64,000 nucleotides of DNA from an uncultured Alistipes sp. (GCA_904502005.1 CAJGDC010000002.1:7091-71090); one strand, 5' to 3'. Positions 1-7,337 are shown, numbered from the stretch's first letter. The notes: generated by a model not told the origin, from the sequence alone. Numbers and translations are program-made.

Positions 1-339
1 AAATTACTCGGAGGTTTTGTAAATATCAACCAACTTTCAGAGCTAAAATGCGTTACAAGTGAAAATTTTATGCGTTTTTCGAAAGAAATTTGCTGCGATA
101 GTTGTGTTTTTTCAAAAATTGATATTAACTTTGCAGCCGTTTCGGAGTTAGAGTACCATCCGTACATGACTCGGCAAGCAATAAACAAGATTATTAAACT
201 ACGCAAATCGAAAGGAGGCTGGAAGTCGTTTGAAGAGATTGTAAATGATGACATATTTACCGAGGAGCAGGCGTTGTCGCTTGAGCCATATCTTCATTTC
301 GGCGATATTCCTTTGGATTTTTTCAGTAGCGAAAACTAA
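1..339 (+). CDS. Helix-hairpin-helix protein, C-terminal part (5' end outside window)
   Basis: The reading frame is open from base 1, so this is the 3' end of a longer gene; the ATG at 70 is internal. The 112 visible residues carry two helix-hairpin-helix-like units. The first follows a GGF segment. The second contains KIDINFAAVSELEYHPYM and then IIKLRKSKGGWKSFEEI, the pattern of ComEA-type HhH modules in Bacteroidetes (small-residue NxA turn, then HPY). Such domains bind DNA without sequence specificity, and many Bacteroidetes copies are secreted or membrane-anchored. The N-terminus that would show localisation is missing, so function cannot be narrowed. A G9 tract lies 17 bases after the stop. 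Confidence 0.75.
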   Translation, partial: KLLGGFVNINQLSELKCVTSENFMRFSKEICCDSCVFSKIDINFAAVSELEYHPYMTRQAINKIIKLRKSKGGWKSFEEIVNDDIFTEEQALSLEPYLHFGDIPLDFFSSEN

Positions 340-355
340 ACAGCCGGCAGACTGA

Positions 356-364
356 GGGGGGGGG
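356..364 (+). repeat. G9 homopolymer tract upstream of rpsU
   Basis: Nine consecutive G residues lie between the HhH gene and rpsU, 82 bases before the rpsU start. No ATG-initiated reading frame on the plus strand runs through it, unlike the two other G8-G9 tracts in this window. Such runs are prone to length change by slippage. Confidence 0.9.
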
Positions 365-445
365 TGAACAGATTTCATCAACGACCCAAAAGTGCAAAAA
401 AATAGAATAAAATAGAACAAACAATTAAAAAAAAGAGAAAATATT

Positions 446-640
446 ATGATTATCATGCCAGTTAAGGAGGGCGAGAATATCGAGCGCGCCCTTAAGAAGT
501 TTAAGCGTAAGTATGAGCGTACAGGTGTTCTGAAGGAGCTTCGTGCTCGTCAGTACTTCACAAAGCCTTCAATTGCAAAGCGCGAGAAGATGGCACACGC
601 TATTTATGTTGAGAAGCTTCACCGCGAGGAGGCTGAATAG
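446..640 (+). CDS. rpsU: 30S ribosomal protein S21
   Basis: Small-subunit protein that acts during translation initiation near the 3' end of 16S rRNA. The 64-residue basic sequence beginning MIIMPVKEGENIERALKKF matches the Bacteroidetes S21 form, with the conserved KREKM segment near residues 46-50. Length is normal. The start at 446 keeps the conserved MII-PVKEGE opening; the leader is A-rich with no Shine-Dalgarno sequence, as usual in this phylum. It is followed by a strong terminator, so it ends its own transcript. No TAnnTTTG box is visible directly upstream; transcription may come from the HhH gene. Confidence 0.96.
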   Translation: MIIMPVKEGENIERALKKFKRKYERTGVLKELRARQYFTKPSIAKREKMAHAIYVEKLHREEAE

Positions 641-647
641 CAAAGTC

Positions 648-677
648 AAGGCTGTCCAATCGGGCAGCCTTTTTTAT
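648..677 (+). terminator. Rho-independent terminator after rpsU
   Basis: AAGGCTGTCC and GGGCAGCCTT form a 10-bp stem (one G-T pair) around the loop AATC, followed directly by a T-rich run. Confidence 0.93.
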
Positions 678-699
678 TAAACCTTAAAACTCAAACACT

Positions 700-1095
700 A
701 TGGCAACAAACACTAACTCTACAGCTAGCACAATCTGGGGTCTTGTAGTTCTCGCACTTATCGCCCTGGGTGTAATCCTCGGACTTATGTTCGGAATTCC
801 AATGTACAACGTATGGCAGCAGGAGATGAGCGGTCGCGCGGAGCTTGCAAAGGCTGAGCAGAATCGCCAGATTAAGATTGAGGAGGCTAAGGCAAACCTC
901 GAGGCAGAAAAGCTCAACGCTCAGGCAGAGATTGAGCGTGCTAAGGGTGCTGCTGAGGCTATCCGTATTGAGAATGGCTCGCTGACAACAACCTATATTC
1001 AGTATCTCTGGGTGCGCCAGCAGAATAATATCCCAGATAAGGTTGTCTATATCCCTACCGAGGCTAATCTACCAATCCTGGAGGCTAAGAAGTAA
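700..1095 (+). CDS. Small membrane protein resembling an SPFH/prohibitin C-terminal tail
   Basis: 131 residues. One hydrophobic segment at about 13-36 is followed by a charged coiled coil at about 42-95, rich in Ala, Glu and Lys (AKAEQNRQIKIEEAKANLEA), ending with AAEAIRIENGS. The tail YIQYLWVRQQNN and PTEANLPILEA resembles the end of SPFH-type 'membrane protease subunit' proteins, but the SPFH (band 7) domain itself is absent. It may be a stand-alone membrane-anchored scaffold or an assembly partner of a full SPFH protein; one is encoded at 60511-61458. It sits alone between a terminator and the promoter at 1112. Function not known. Confidence 0.7.
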   Translation: MATNTNSTASTIWGLVVLALIALGVILGLMFGIPMYNVWQQEMSGRAELAKAEQNRQIKIEEAKANLEAEKLNAQAEIERAKGAAEAIRIENGSLTTTYIQYLWVRQQNNIPDKVVYIPTEANLPILEAKK

Positions 1096-1111
1096 AAAAG
1101 TCTACAATTCT

Positions 1112-1142
1112 TTTGGATATTAAATAATTATATCTACCTTTG
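1112..1142 (+). promoter_or_regulatory. Bacteroidetes-type promoter for the leader ORF and fimbrillin-like lipoprotein
   Basis: TTTG at 1112-1115 and TACCTTTG at 1135-1142 are separated by 19 bases, a full match to the -33/-7 consensus. Transcription would start about 5-7 bases later, roughly 15 bases before the leader ORF at 1163 and about 200 bases before the lipoprotein gene. Confidence 0.85.
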
Positions 1143-1162
1143 TAGTAAGAAAGGTGATAATT

Positions 1163-1249
1163 ATGGCGAATATATCCATATTTAACGGAATATTCCCTCT
1201 CCGAAAATTCGGGGGGGGGATTTTTGTATCTATACCTCACCAAATCTAA
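1163..1249 (+). CDS. 28-residue leader ORF with in-frame G9 (Gly-Gly-Gly-Ile)
   Basis: A short ORF begins 20 bases after the -7 box and ends 98 bases before the lipoprotein gene. The peptide is MANISIFNGIFPLRKF-GGG-IFVSIPHQI, where the three Gly codons are exactly the G9 tract. It resembles the leader ORF at 52387-52470 in length, promoter proximity and the GGGI core. If the tract gained one G, the frame would stay open to the TAA at 1333-1335, 12 bases before the lipoprotein ATG; if it lost one, to the TAA at 1317-1319. Translation is not shown by the sequence, but position and parallelism suggest a regulatory leader peptide. Confidence 0.5.
   Translation: MANISIFNGIFPLRKFGGGIFVSIPHQI
1191..1226 (+). 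terminator. Terminator-like hairpin built on the G9 tract (possible attenuator)
   Basis: TTCCCTCTCCGAA can pair with TTCGGGGGGGGGA around a two-base loop, using several G-T pairs, and is followed by a TTTTT run. The G9 tract forms the 3' arm. It lies inside the leader ORF, so ribosome position could decide whether it forms. Confidence 0.45.
1211..1219 (+). repeat. G9 tract inside the leader ORF
   Basis: Nine G residues form three in-frame Gly codons of the leader peptide. Length change here would shift the leader frame and alter the hairpin stem. Confidence 0.9.
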
Positions 1250-1347
1250 TTATTTTAGCAAACATTACAGGCGACAAGAGTTCTTGCCGCCAAAATCGCT
1301 ATGTACATATATCAAATAACTTATTTTTCAACTAATTAAAAACAATT

Positions 1348-3816
1348 ATGAAAAACATTTTCCGAATTTTGATGGCTGTGGCTGTTCTGTTCACAGCATC
1401 TTGCGCAAAGGAGGACATTAGTTCTTCTATCGGCGGCGGTGAGGTTGAAGTAACCTTCACTGCAAATCTCCCAGAGCTTGGTACTCGTGCTGAGTATGGC
1501 GACGGTACTCAGGTAAACAAACTTCGTTACTATGTTTACGACAACAAAGGTACCCTCTTGTCAGATTTATCTAAGCAAAAGGGCTATGGTGTTGGTATTA
1601 AAGTAGGCACTCCTACCACAGTAAACCTTGTTCTTCTCAAGGGTATGACCTACAACATTGTTTTCTGGGCTGACTATAATGAGCTTTATGATTATGACCC
1701 TGAAACAAAGAAAATCAATGTAGAAAATTTCGCTAGCGTTACTGCAAACGACGAGACTCGCGATGCTTTCTATGCTTATGTAACTATCGACCCTGCAGAG
1801 GAGAAGGCAGAGGAGAAGGCAAATGTTACTCTTCGCCGTCCATTTGCACAGCTTAATGCTATCTCTACTGACGATATGACAGCACATACCAATGCTGGCA
1901 TTGAGCTCGATAAAAGTACTGTAACCCTTGATGTTTACAGCACATTCAATGTTGCAACTGGCAAAGCTGAGGATCTTGTAAAAAATAAGACCCTTCAGTA
2001 TGGCGATGTTTTGGAGGATGGTCTGATTTCAATGAACTACTTCTTTGCTTCTAAGGATGAGAGCTATACAACTAATGTTACACTTGCTGTAAAGTATAGC
2101 AACACTGCATCATACAGCCGAGAGTTCACTTATGTTCCGCTCAAGCAGAACTATCGCACAAATATCATCGGTGAGTTGCTCTCTAAGTCTACTGAGTTTA
2201 CTGTAACTATCGAGGAGGAATTTGGTAAGGATGAGCCAGAAAGCACTTACGTTGCAACTATTGAGGATCTTCAGGCGGCTATTAACGCAGCGGGTGTTGG
2301 CGAGACAAAGATTGTTCTTGGTGCGAACATGAATGGTAATGTAACTGTTATCCAGAAGGAGGGTGTTAAGATTATTATCGACGGTAACGACCGCAAGTTT
2401 GACGGTACTATCAAGGTGCACTCAAATTCTAATCACTACCCTAATGCAGCTTTGACTATCCAGAATGTAAAGTTTGAGACCGCTACAGAGTCATTGAACT
2501 TCATCGAGGCTCTTGAGAATGGTGCTGCGCGTTACTCTACAAACATCACCGTTCAGGATTGTACTTTCACAGCTGTAGATACTCGTTCAGCTATTAGCAC
2601 TGCTGTTGGTGTTCAGATTAAGGCTTCTAAGAATGCTAAAGTGCTGAACTGTACTGCAACTGGTTTGCACTCACTCGTTCAGGCTCAGAGCTGCGATGAG
2701 ACAGTAGTAGTTAAGGGCTGTACTATCAATGGCAAGAACGGTGTTGCATTCAAGCAGGTAAAGAACGCAGTAGTTGAGGGTACTACTATCACCGCTACTG
2801 GTTACGGTATCCGTTTCGACGGTAACACTGATAACTATGGTATCGTTGTTAAGGACAACAATGTAACTGCCGTTCAGCCACTTATCATTCGTAAGATGAC
2901 TGGTGCTAACAATTCTATCGCTCTTGAGGGCACTAATACTCTTAACACCGAGGCTGATTATCAGATTGTTATTACTAAGGATAGTGATGATGCAGCATAC
3001 GTTAAGCCAACAGGTACTTACACACTTACTGGTGCTGAGGATTACGTTGTTTACCCTCGTGATTACCAGTGCCCAGTTGCTACTTGGGATGAGTTTACCG
3101 CTGCGCTTGCTGCAGGTGAGCCTAAGGTAATGCTCACAGAGAACATTACTGTAGATGATAGCAAAACAATTACTAACAGCGTAGTCATCAACCTCAATAA
3201 AAAGGCATTCGAGATTAGCAATGCAACTAAAATGCTGAACATCGGTGACAGCGGAAACTCATCTAAACCAAATGTTACCATTCAGAATGGTAATCTCAAT
3301 TGTATGATATACGCACTATCTGGAGAGGTTGTTATTAAAGATGTTGTATTTGGTGGTACTATCGCTTATGTTTCAAATTCTCAAGGTGTTATTAGCACAA
3401 AACATGCTAATCTTTTGATGGAAAATTGTAAGATGACAAATGTAAAGAAATCGGGGGCTACAAAGCCAAGAAGCTTATTAACAGAGGGAAGATCAAGTGG
3501 CTATTTGATTTTGAGAAATTGCGATTTCAAAAATACTAACCTTGACAGACCATATATCAATCCTCTTAACAACAATGCTGTGTTAGAGCTAACCAATTGT
3601 AAATTATATAGTTTAGCATCCAATATTGACATTGGTGCGTCATATATATGGAACAATATGAATCTTACAGGCTGCTCTGGTGGTTTCACATTTACAATTT
3701 CTCGTGCAAGCACAACCTTGACAGATGAAGAGATTGCTATTTATAAAGCCATTAAGAAAAATAATAGTGGTTCTATGAGATTTATCTTCACCGATGGCGA
3801 GAAGAATAATCTCTAA
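1348..3816 (+). CDS. Surface lipoprotein: fimbrillin-like N-domain plus right-handed beta-helix
   Basis: 822 residues. A lipoprotein signal ends in LFTASC with the lipidated Cys at 19. Residues about 30-290 (VEVTFTANLPELGTRAEYGDG onward) resemble the DUF6562/Mfa-like fimbrillin domain of Bacteroidales surface proteins. From about 300 to 800 come repeated short beta-strand units with NVTIQN-, NCKM- and GNLN-type turns, typical of a pectate-lyase-like parallel beta-helix. No catalytic residues are evident, so adhesion or glycan binding is more likely than hydrolysis. It is preceded by a canonical promoter and a poly-G leader ORF, suggesting variable expression. The segment after about residue 610 is more AT-rich than the middle. 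Exposure on the outer membrane is inferred. Confidence 0.8.
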   Translation: MKNIFRILMAVAVLFTASCAKEDISSSIGGGEVEVTFTANLPELGTRAEYGDGTQVNKLRYYVYDNKGTLLSDLSKQKGYGVGIKVGTPTTVNLVLLKGMTYNIVFWADYNELYDYDPETKKINVENFASVTANDETRDAFYAYVTIDPAEEKAEEKANVTLRRPFAQLNAISTDDMTAHTNAGIELDKSTVTLDVYSTFNVATGKAEDLVKNKTLQYGDVLEDGLISMNYFFASKDESYTTNVTLAVKYSNTASYSREFTYVPLKQNYRTNIIGELLSKSTEFTVTIEEEFGKDEPESTYVATIEDLQAAINAAGVGETKIVLGANMNGNVTVIQKEGVKIIIDGNDRKFDGTIKVHSNSNHYPNAALTIQNVKFETATESLNFIEALENGAARYSTNITVQDCTFTAVDTRSAISTAVGVQIKASKNAKVLNCTATGLHSLVQAQSCDETVVVKGCTINGKNGVAFKQVKNAVVEGTTITATGYGIRFDGNTDNYGIVVKDNNVTAVQPLIIRKMTGANNSIALEGTNTLNTEADYQIVITKDSDDAAYVKPTGTYTLTGAEDYVVYPRDYQCPVATWDEFTAALAAGEPKVMLTENITVDDSKTITNSVVINLNKKAFEISNATKMLNIGDSGNSSKPNVTIQNGNLNCMIYALSGEVVIKDVVFGGTIAYVSNSQGVISTKHANLLMENCKMTNVKKSGATKPRSLLTEGRSSGYLILRNCDFKNTNLDRPYINPLNNNAVLELTNCKLYSLASNIDIGASYIWNNMNLTGCSGGFTFTISRASTTLTDEEIAIYKAIKKNNSGSMRFIFTDGEKNNL

Positions 3817-3925
3817 CATCATTTACAGAAAATTCTACACTAGTAACTCAAGCGAGTACATTAGATAACAAACAGACCCTGGCAAACGGTCTTAGTAGTC
3901 TGCCTGCTTTGTTAAAAAAAGTTAA

Positions 3926-3967
3926 TGGGAGGAGGTCGCTCAAATGGGAGGGCGGCCTCCGTTTTTT
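3926..3967 (+). terminator. Terminator after the beta-helix lipoprotein
   Basis: GGAGGTCGC and GCGGCCTCC pair (one G-T) and are followed by GTTTTTTG. It lies about 110 bases after the lipoprotein stop, just before the acyl-CoA reductase promoter. Confidence 0.88.
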
Positions 3968-3973
3968 GTGCAA

Positions 3974-4005
3974 ATTGGAGAAATGGCGAGAATTTGCTAT
4001 CTTTG
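3974..4005 (+). promoter_or_regulatory. Promoter of the acyl-CoA reductase gene
   Basis: ATTG at 3974-3977, 20 bases, then TATCTTTG at 3998-4005. Only TAGT separates the -7 box from the ATG at 4010, so the transcript would be leaderless or nearly so. Confidence 0.7.
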
Positions 4006-4009
4006 TAGT

Positions 4010-4975
4010 ATGAAGAGTATTGTAGAGATTTTTTCAGAGCTTTCATTGCGCTTGCAGAGCATTCCCAGCCAGGTAATTGAGCGTGCGGTGGAACAGAACC
4101 GTTGGTTTACGCAGATTGGTACTGCCATTGAGGCGATACGAGAGCAGATGCTTGACAGTCAGAAGCTTACATCTTGGCTTAACAGTTACGACATACCTAT
4201 TCACTCTCCAAAACGTATCGCAATAATCATGGCGGGAAATATTCCTGCCGTAGGTTTTGCCGACCTGCTCTATGTAATTGCCAGTGGTAATATTCCCGTT
4301 GTAAAATACTCCTCCAAGGACAGAGTTCTCATGGAGCACATTGTAAATGAGCTACAAGACATAGAACCTCAGCTTATAATTGAACAATATAGCGGTCAGA
4401 ATGTAGATGCAGTAATTGCAACAGGCAGCGACAGTGCTGCATTACACTTCAAGGCCATATTTGGCGACATCCCTGCCCTAATACGTGGCTCACGACACTC
4501 AGTTGCGGTGCTTACTGGCAAGGAGAGTGAGCAAGAGATTGAGAATCTATCAAAAGACATCTTCACCCACTCGGGTTTAGGTTGTAGGAATGTTTCGCTA
4601 ATTTTTGCGCCAAAGGATTTTGACTTTAAGCTCACTGTGCCACCAATGCCGGAGGGGTACAACAACAACTATCGTCATGTGCGTGCGCTGCTAACACTCC
4701 AAGGCAAGCGATTCACTGACTGCGGTGGTGCGCTGACGACAGAGAGCGATGCTACGTTTTCAAGATACATCAGTCTGATAAATATCTGTCGATACAGCGA
4801 CATCAACAAGGTAAAGCAGTGGCTTAGTGAGAATGGCTGTCGTCTACAGTGCGTTGTAAGCCGCGAGAAGATAGACTCCAGAAGTGTGGAATTTGGCCGA
4901 GCGCAATATCCAGAGTTAAATGATTATGCAGACGAGGTGGATGTTATGAAATTTTTAGTTACAATATCATTATAG
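4010..4975 (+). CDS. Acyl-CoA reductase (LuxC family), C-terminus supplied by an inserted element
   Basis: LuxC-type reductases convert activated fatty acyl groups to aldehydes using NAD(P)H. The protein (321 residues from 4010) shows the family's Rossmann-like part (RIAIIMAGNIPAVGFADLL, then VIASGNIPVVKYSS) and a THSGLGCRNVS segment whose Cys192 is a plausible acyl-accepting residue. The ATG at 4010 is preferred because the promoter's -7 box lies four bases upstream; upstream ATGs fall within the previous terminator and promoter. The last residues, LVTISL-stop, are encoded by the 187-bp repeat starting at 4957. Without the insertion the gene would end MKFLLSL, the ending I would expect for this family. 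The enzyme therefore probably still works with a changed tail. Confidence 0.82.
   Translation: MKSIVEIFSELSLRLQSIPSQVIERAVEQNRWFTQIGTAIEAIREQMLDSQKLTSWLNSYDIPIHSPKRIAIIMAGNIPAVGFADLLYVIASGNIPVVKYSSKDRVLMEHIVNELQDIEPQLIIEQYSGQNVDAVIATGSDSAALHFKAIFGDIPALIRGSRHSVAVLTGKESEQEIENLSKDIFTHSGLGCRNVSLIFAPKDFDFKLTVPPMPEGYNNNYRHVRALLTLQGKRFTDCGGALTTESDATFSRYISLINICRYSDINKVKQWLSENGCRLQCVVSREKIDSRSVEFGRAQYPELNDYADEVDVMKFLVTISL
4949..4956 (+). repeat. Target-site duplication, left copy (AAATTTTT)
   Basis: The eight bases touching the left end of repeat copy 1 are identical to the eight touching the right end of copy 2 (7338-7345). This is the pattern left by transposition of the whole 4957-7337 unit. Confidence 0.75.
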
Positions 4976-5143
4976 TAACAAGGTTTTCTCAACACACCCC
5001 ACGAAAGTTAAATGGTTTAACCAACAATAAAACCACAAAAGTTACCAATAATCCCAGATATCTTCAAATATCCAAGTTATTGGTAACCATTTCACTGAAG
5101 GGATTTACCGAGAATTTTTTGTTACATTAGTGATATTGTAACT
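4957..5143 (+). mobile_element. MITE-like element, copy 1 (187 bp)
   Basis: It begins AGTTACAATATCA and ends with the complement TGATATTGTAACT. The terminal inverted repeats extend to about 23 bp with 20 matches. Inside are a perfect 11-bp inverted repeat (GTTACCAATAA with TTATTGGTAAC) and GTTAAA-TGG-TTTAAC. It has no coding capacity. It differs from copy 2 at only three positions. Its first bases encode the end of the acyl-CoA reductase. Confidence 0.85.
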
Positions 5144-5185
5144 CATTTTTTAGTGCTACATACTCTATACTAACAGAAATTGGCC

Positions 5186-5193
5186 TATCTTTG
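5186..5193 (+). promoter_or_regulatory. -7 box of the M13 peptidase gene
   Basis: TATCTTTG lies 26 bases before the ATG. It is inside the inserted unit, so the cargo gene brings its own promoter. No clear TTTG -33 box is seen. Confidence 0.6.
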
Positions 5194-5219
5194 CACTTTA
5201 ATTTTTCAACTTTAGCAAT

Positions 5220-7064
5220 ATGATTTTTAACAGACCTTTCTCTAAGGCATTGATTATCTTTTCATTGATGCTGGCAACCGTAAACTTTGCGGCCTGCAAG
5301 AAGAGCGAAGCGAACAATGACCAACTCTTGCCAGAGGTTAATCCTGGAGACGACTTCTATACCTATGCCAATGCCGAGTGGCTCAAGTCACTCGAAGGTT
5401 CTGAGCCGCAGGAGTGGCAAGGATTCCTTTATGATATTGCCAGGGCAAACAGCGCCAAGGTTCAGGTCGTCATGGAGGCCATGCCAGAGTACAAGGCTCT
5501 CAAGCAAGCTGGCGCCAACCGCGAGAAGAATCTCGAGGCATCTGTGCTATTGGTAGAGGAGATTGCAAGTAGTTTACTGGCTGGCGCAACGACCAAGGAG
5601 GAGGCATACATCGCCATTGGCAAGGCCATCCGACTGGGTATTCCGTCAATTGCCACACTCCACACAGCAAGATGCCTCGAGGACAACACGCTCGGCTTCT
5701 ACTTCATGCTACCTTATCCAAAGGAGGAGGAGAGTGTAAGCGGCGTACACAGCACCACCGCGACAGATTACCATGTGGCATCAAAGCGTCTGAGCAGATA
5801 TGTGCAGGATACTCGCAGCGGCAAGACGACAGTCGACTATATCCTTGAGGGTATCGGCCTGGATGCGAAGTACTACCTATACGACGATATTACCACCGAC
5901 TTTGTGGCTGAGCTGGAGCAAATAGATACGAAAGAGATTCTGAAGAACATCGGCGATGCTGTCCTGGCAGAGCTCCTCTGCTACTGCTCGGACGACTACG
6001 CACGCCAGTACACAGAGGGCGAAGTGAACTCCGTAGAGGAGTATATCAGCAGGTCGCTTCAGTATGATTTGGGCTACTACATCTCCTACTACTTCTCTCA
6101 GGCCTACCCTACCGACAGCGCAGAGCCAGCATTCTGCGCACTCGGCGACGAGCTTATCGCCTCATTCCGCAAGCGACTGGAGAATAACCAGTGGCTGTCG
6201 CCTGCCACTCAGCAAGCAGCCATCGAGAAGTTGGACCATATGGGCAAGCATTATGGCACTCCTAAGAGGTGGCCAGCAGCCGACTTACCACAGCTCAAGG
6301 GCGAGCTGCTCGTAGCAGATGTATTGGATCTTAGGCAGAGTCGCTATAATACAATCAAGTCGTTGCTGGGCAAGAGTGCAGATGAGTACTTCCCTATCTT
6401 CTATATATTCTACAGCCCTGACGGACCTATCTTCACCTACACCGCTAACGCCTTCTACGATGCCGCGTACAACGCCTTCTATGTATTGCCTGCATATATG
6501 TTGGAGCCCGCATATACTACCGCCATGGACGAGTGCCAGCTCTACGCAACCTGGGGTATGACTATTGGCCACGAGATAACCCACGGCTTCGATCAGAGGG
6601 GCGCCACCTACGACAAGAATGGCGATAAGAACAACTGGTGGACAGAGGGCGATGCCGCCAAGTTTGCCGAGCTAAACGCGCTCCGCATTGCAAATATCAG
6701 CAGCTACGAGATTCTGCCCGGCGTGCAGGCCTATGGCGAGCAGACCGTGGTAGAGGATGTTGCCGACCTCGGCGGTTTTAATATTGCCTACGACTACTGG
6801 GTAAATAAGCTCAAGGAGCGCGGCATTAAGGGCGATGAGCTCAAAGAGATGAAAAGAGCGTTCTTCCTCCACTTTGCCACTATGTACAGCGAGAAGCTGT
6901 CCGATAATGATATGCTCGCTCGCGCAGCCTCGGATGTCCACTCTGCGGGTCACATCCGCATAAATGGCGTGGTACAGCACATCGACGACTGGTATGAGCT
7001 GTTCGATATTACTGAGACCGACGCTCTATACTTGGCTCCAGAGGATCGAATCACCATCTGGTAA
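5220..7064 (+). CDS. M13 family (neprilysin-like) zinc metallopeptidase lipoprotein
   Basis: Zinc endopeptidase of the PepO/neprilysin family, expected to cleave short peptides in the periplasm or at the cell surface. A lipoprotein signal ends NFAAC, with Cys about 26. The zinc site is HEITH (His451, Glu452, His455) with the third ligand in EDVAD (Glu512, Asp516). The substrate-binding NAFY motif lies near residue 406, and the C-terminal HSAGHIRINGV and PEDRITIW blocks match the family. Length (614) is somewhat below the usual 650-700. The gene lies wholly inside a composite insertion flanked by 187-bp repeats, so it is a likely recent acquisition. Confidence 0.9.
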   Translation: MIFNRPFSKALIIFSLMLATVNFAACKKSEANNDQLLPEVNPGDDFYTYANAEWLKSLEGSEPQEWQGFLYDIARANSAKVQVVMEAMPEYKALKQAGANREKNLEASVLLVEEIASSLLAGATTKEEAYIAIGKAIRLGIPSIATLHTARCLEDNTLGFYFMLPYPKEEESVSGVHSTTATDYHVASKRLSRYVQDTRSGKTTVDYILEGIGLDAKYYLYDDITTDFVAELEQIDTKEILKNIGDAVLAELLCYCSDDYARQYTEGEVNSVEEYISRSLQYDLGYYISYYFSQAYPTDSAEPAFCALGDELIASFRKRLENNQWLSPATQQAAIEKLDHMGKHYGTPKRWPAADLPQLKGELLVADVLDLRQSRYNTIKSLLGKSADEYFPIFYIFYSPDGPIFTYTANAFYDAAYNAFYVLPAYMLEPAYTTAMDECQLYATWGMTIGHEITHGFDQRGATYDKNGDKNNWWTEGDAAKFAELNALRIANISSYEILPGVQAYGEQTVVEDVADLGGFNIAYDYWVNKLKERGIKGDELKEMKRAFFLHFATMYSEKLSDNDMLARAASDVHSAGHIRINGVVQHIDDWYELFDITETDALYLAPEDRITIW

Positions 7065-7084
7065 TTATATCCTACAACAACTCT

Positions 7085-7121
7085 AGCCCCGCCTATCTGC
7101 TGATAAGCGGGGTTATTTTTT
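7085..7121 (+). terminator. Terminator after the M13 peptidase gene
   Basis: CCCCGC (7087-7092) pairs with GCGGGG (7107-7112) around a 14-base loop, followed by TTATTTTTT. Confidence 0.85.
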
Positions 7122-7150
7122 GGAATAAAAGCGGTTATTAGACATTTTTT

Positions 7151-7337
7151 AGTTACAATATCATTATAGTAACAAGGTTTTCTCAACACACCCCACGAAA
7201 GTTAAATGGTTTAACCAACAATAAAACCACAATAGTTACCAATAATCCCAGATATCTTCAAATATCCAAGTTATTGGTAACCATTTCACTGAAGGGATTT
7301 ACCGAGAATTGTTTGTTATATTAGTGATATTGTAACT
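7151..7337 (+). mobile_element. MITE-like element, copy 2 (187 bp)
   Basis: Same length and orientation as copy 1, with three substitutions (184 of 187 identical). Its left neighbour is CATTTTTT (7143-7150), identical to the eight bases right of copy 1 (5144-5151). Its right neighbour AAATTTTT matches the bases left of copy 1. Confidence 0.85.

Larger units (their letters stand above)
4957..7337 (+). mobile_element. Composite insertion: two 187-bp MITE-like repeats flanking an M13 peptidase gene
   Basis: The unit consists of repeat copy 1 (4957-5143), the peptidase gene with its own promoter and terminator, and repeat copy 2 (7151-7337) in the same orientation. It is bounded by direct repeats AAATTTTT. 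Removing it with one AAATTTTT copy rejoins ATGAAATTTTT to ACTATCTTTGTAG, which reads MKFLLSL-stop and is followed one base later by the ATG of the Spy-like gene. No transposase is encoded, so any mobilising enzyme would act in trans. By eye the cargo gene is richer in G+C than its neighbours. Confidence 0.75.

Noticed and set aside
199..456. Minus-strand frame crossing the G9 tract near rpsU, encoding Pro-Pro-Pro
   Set aside because: It overlaps the HhH gene and the rpsU leader, starts inside rpsU, and its sequence is low-complexity translation of an A-rich leader.
3842..3925. Small hairpin (AGACC/GGTCT) and AT-rich stretch after the beta-helix lipoprotein
   Set aside because: The stem is only five base pairs and has no T-run. 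The strong terminator at 3926 already explains the end of the transcript.
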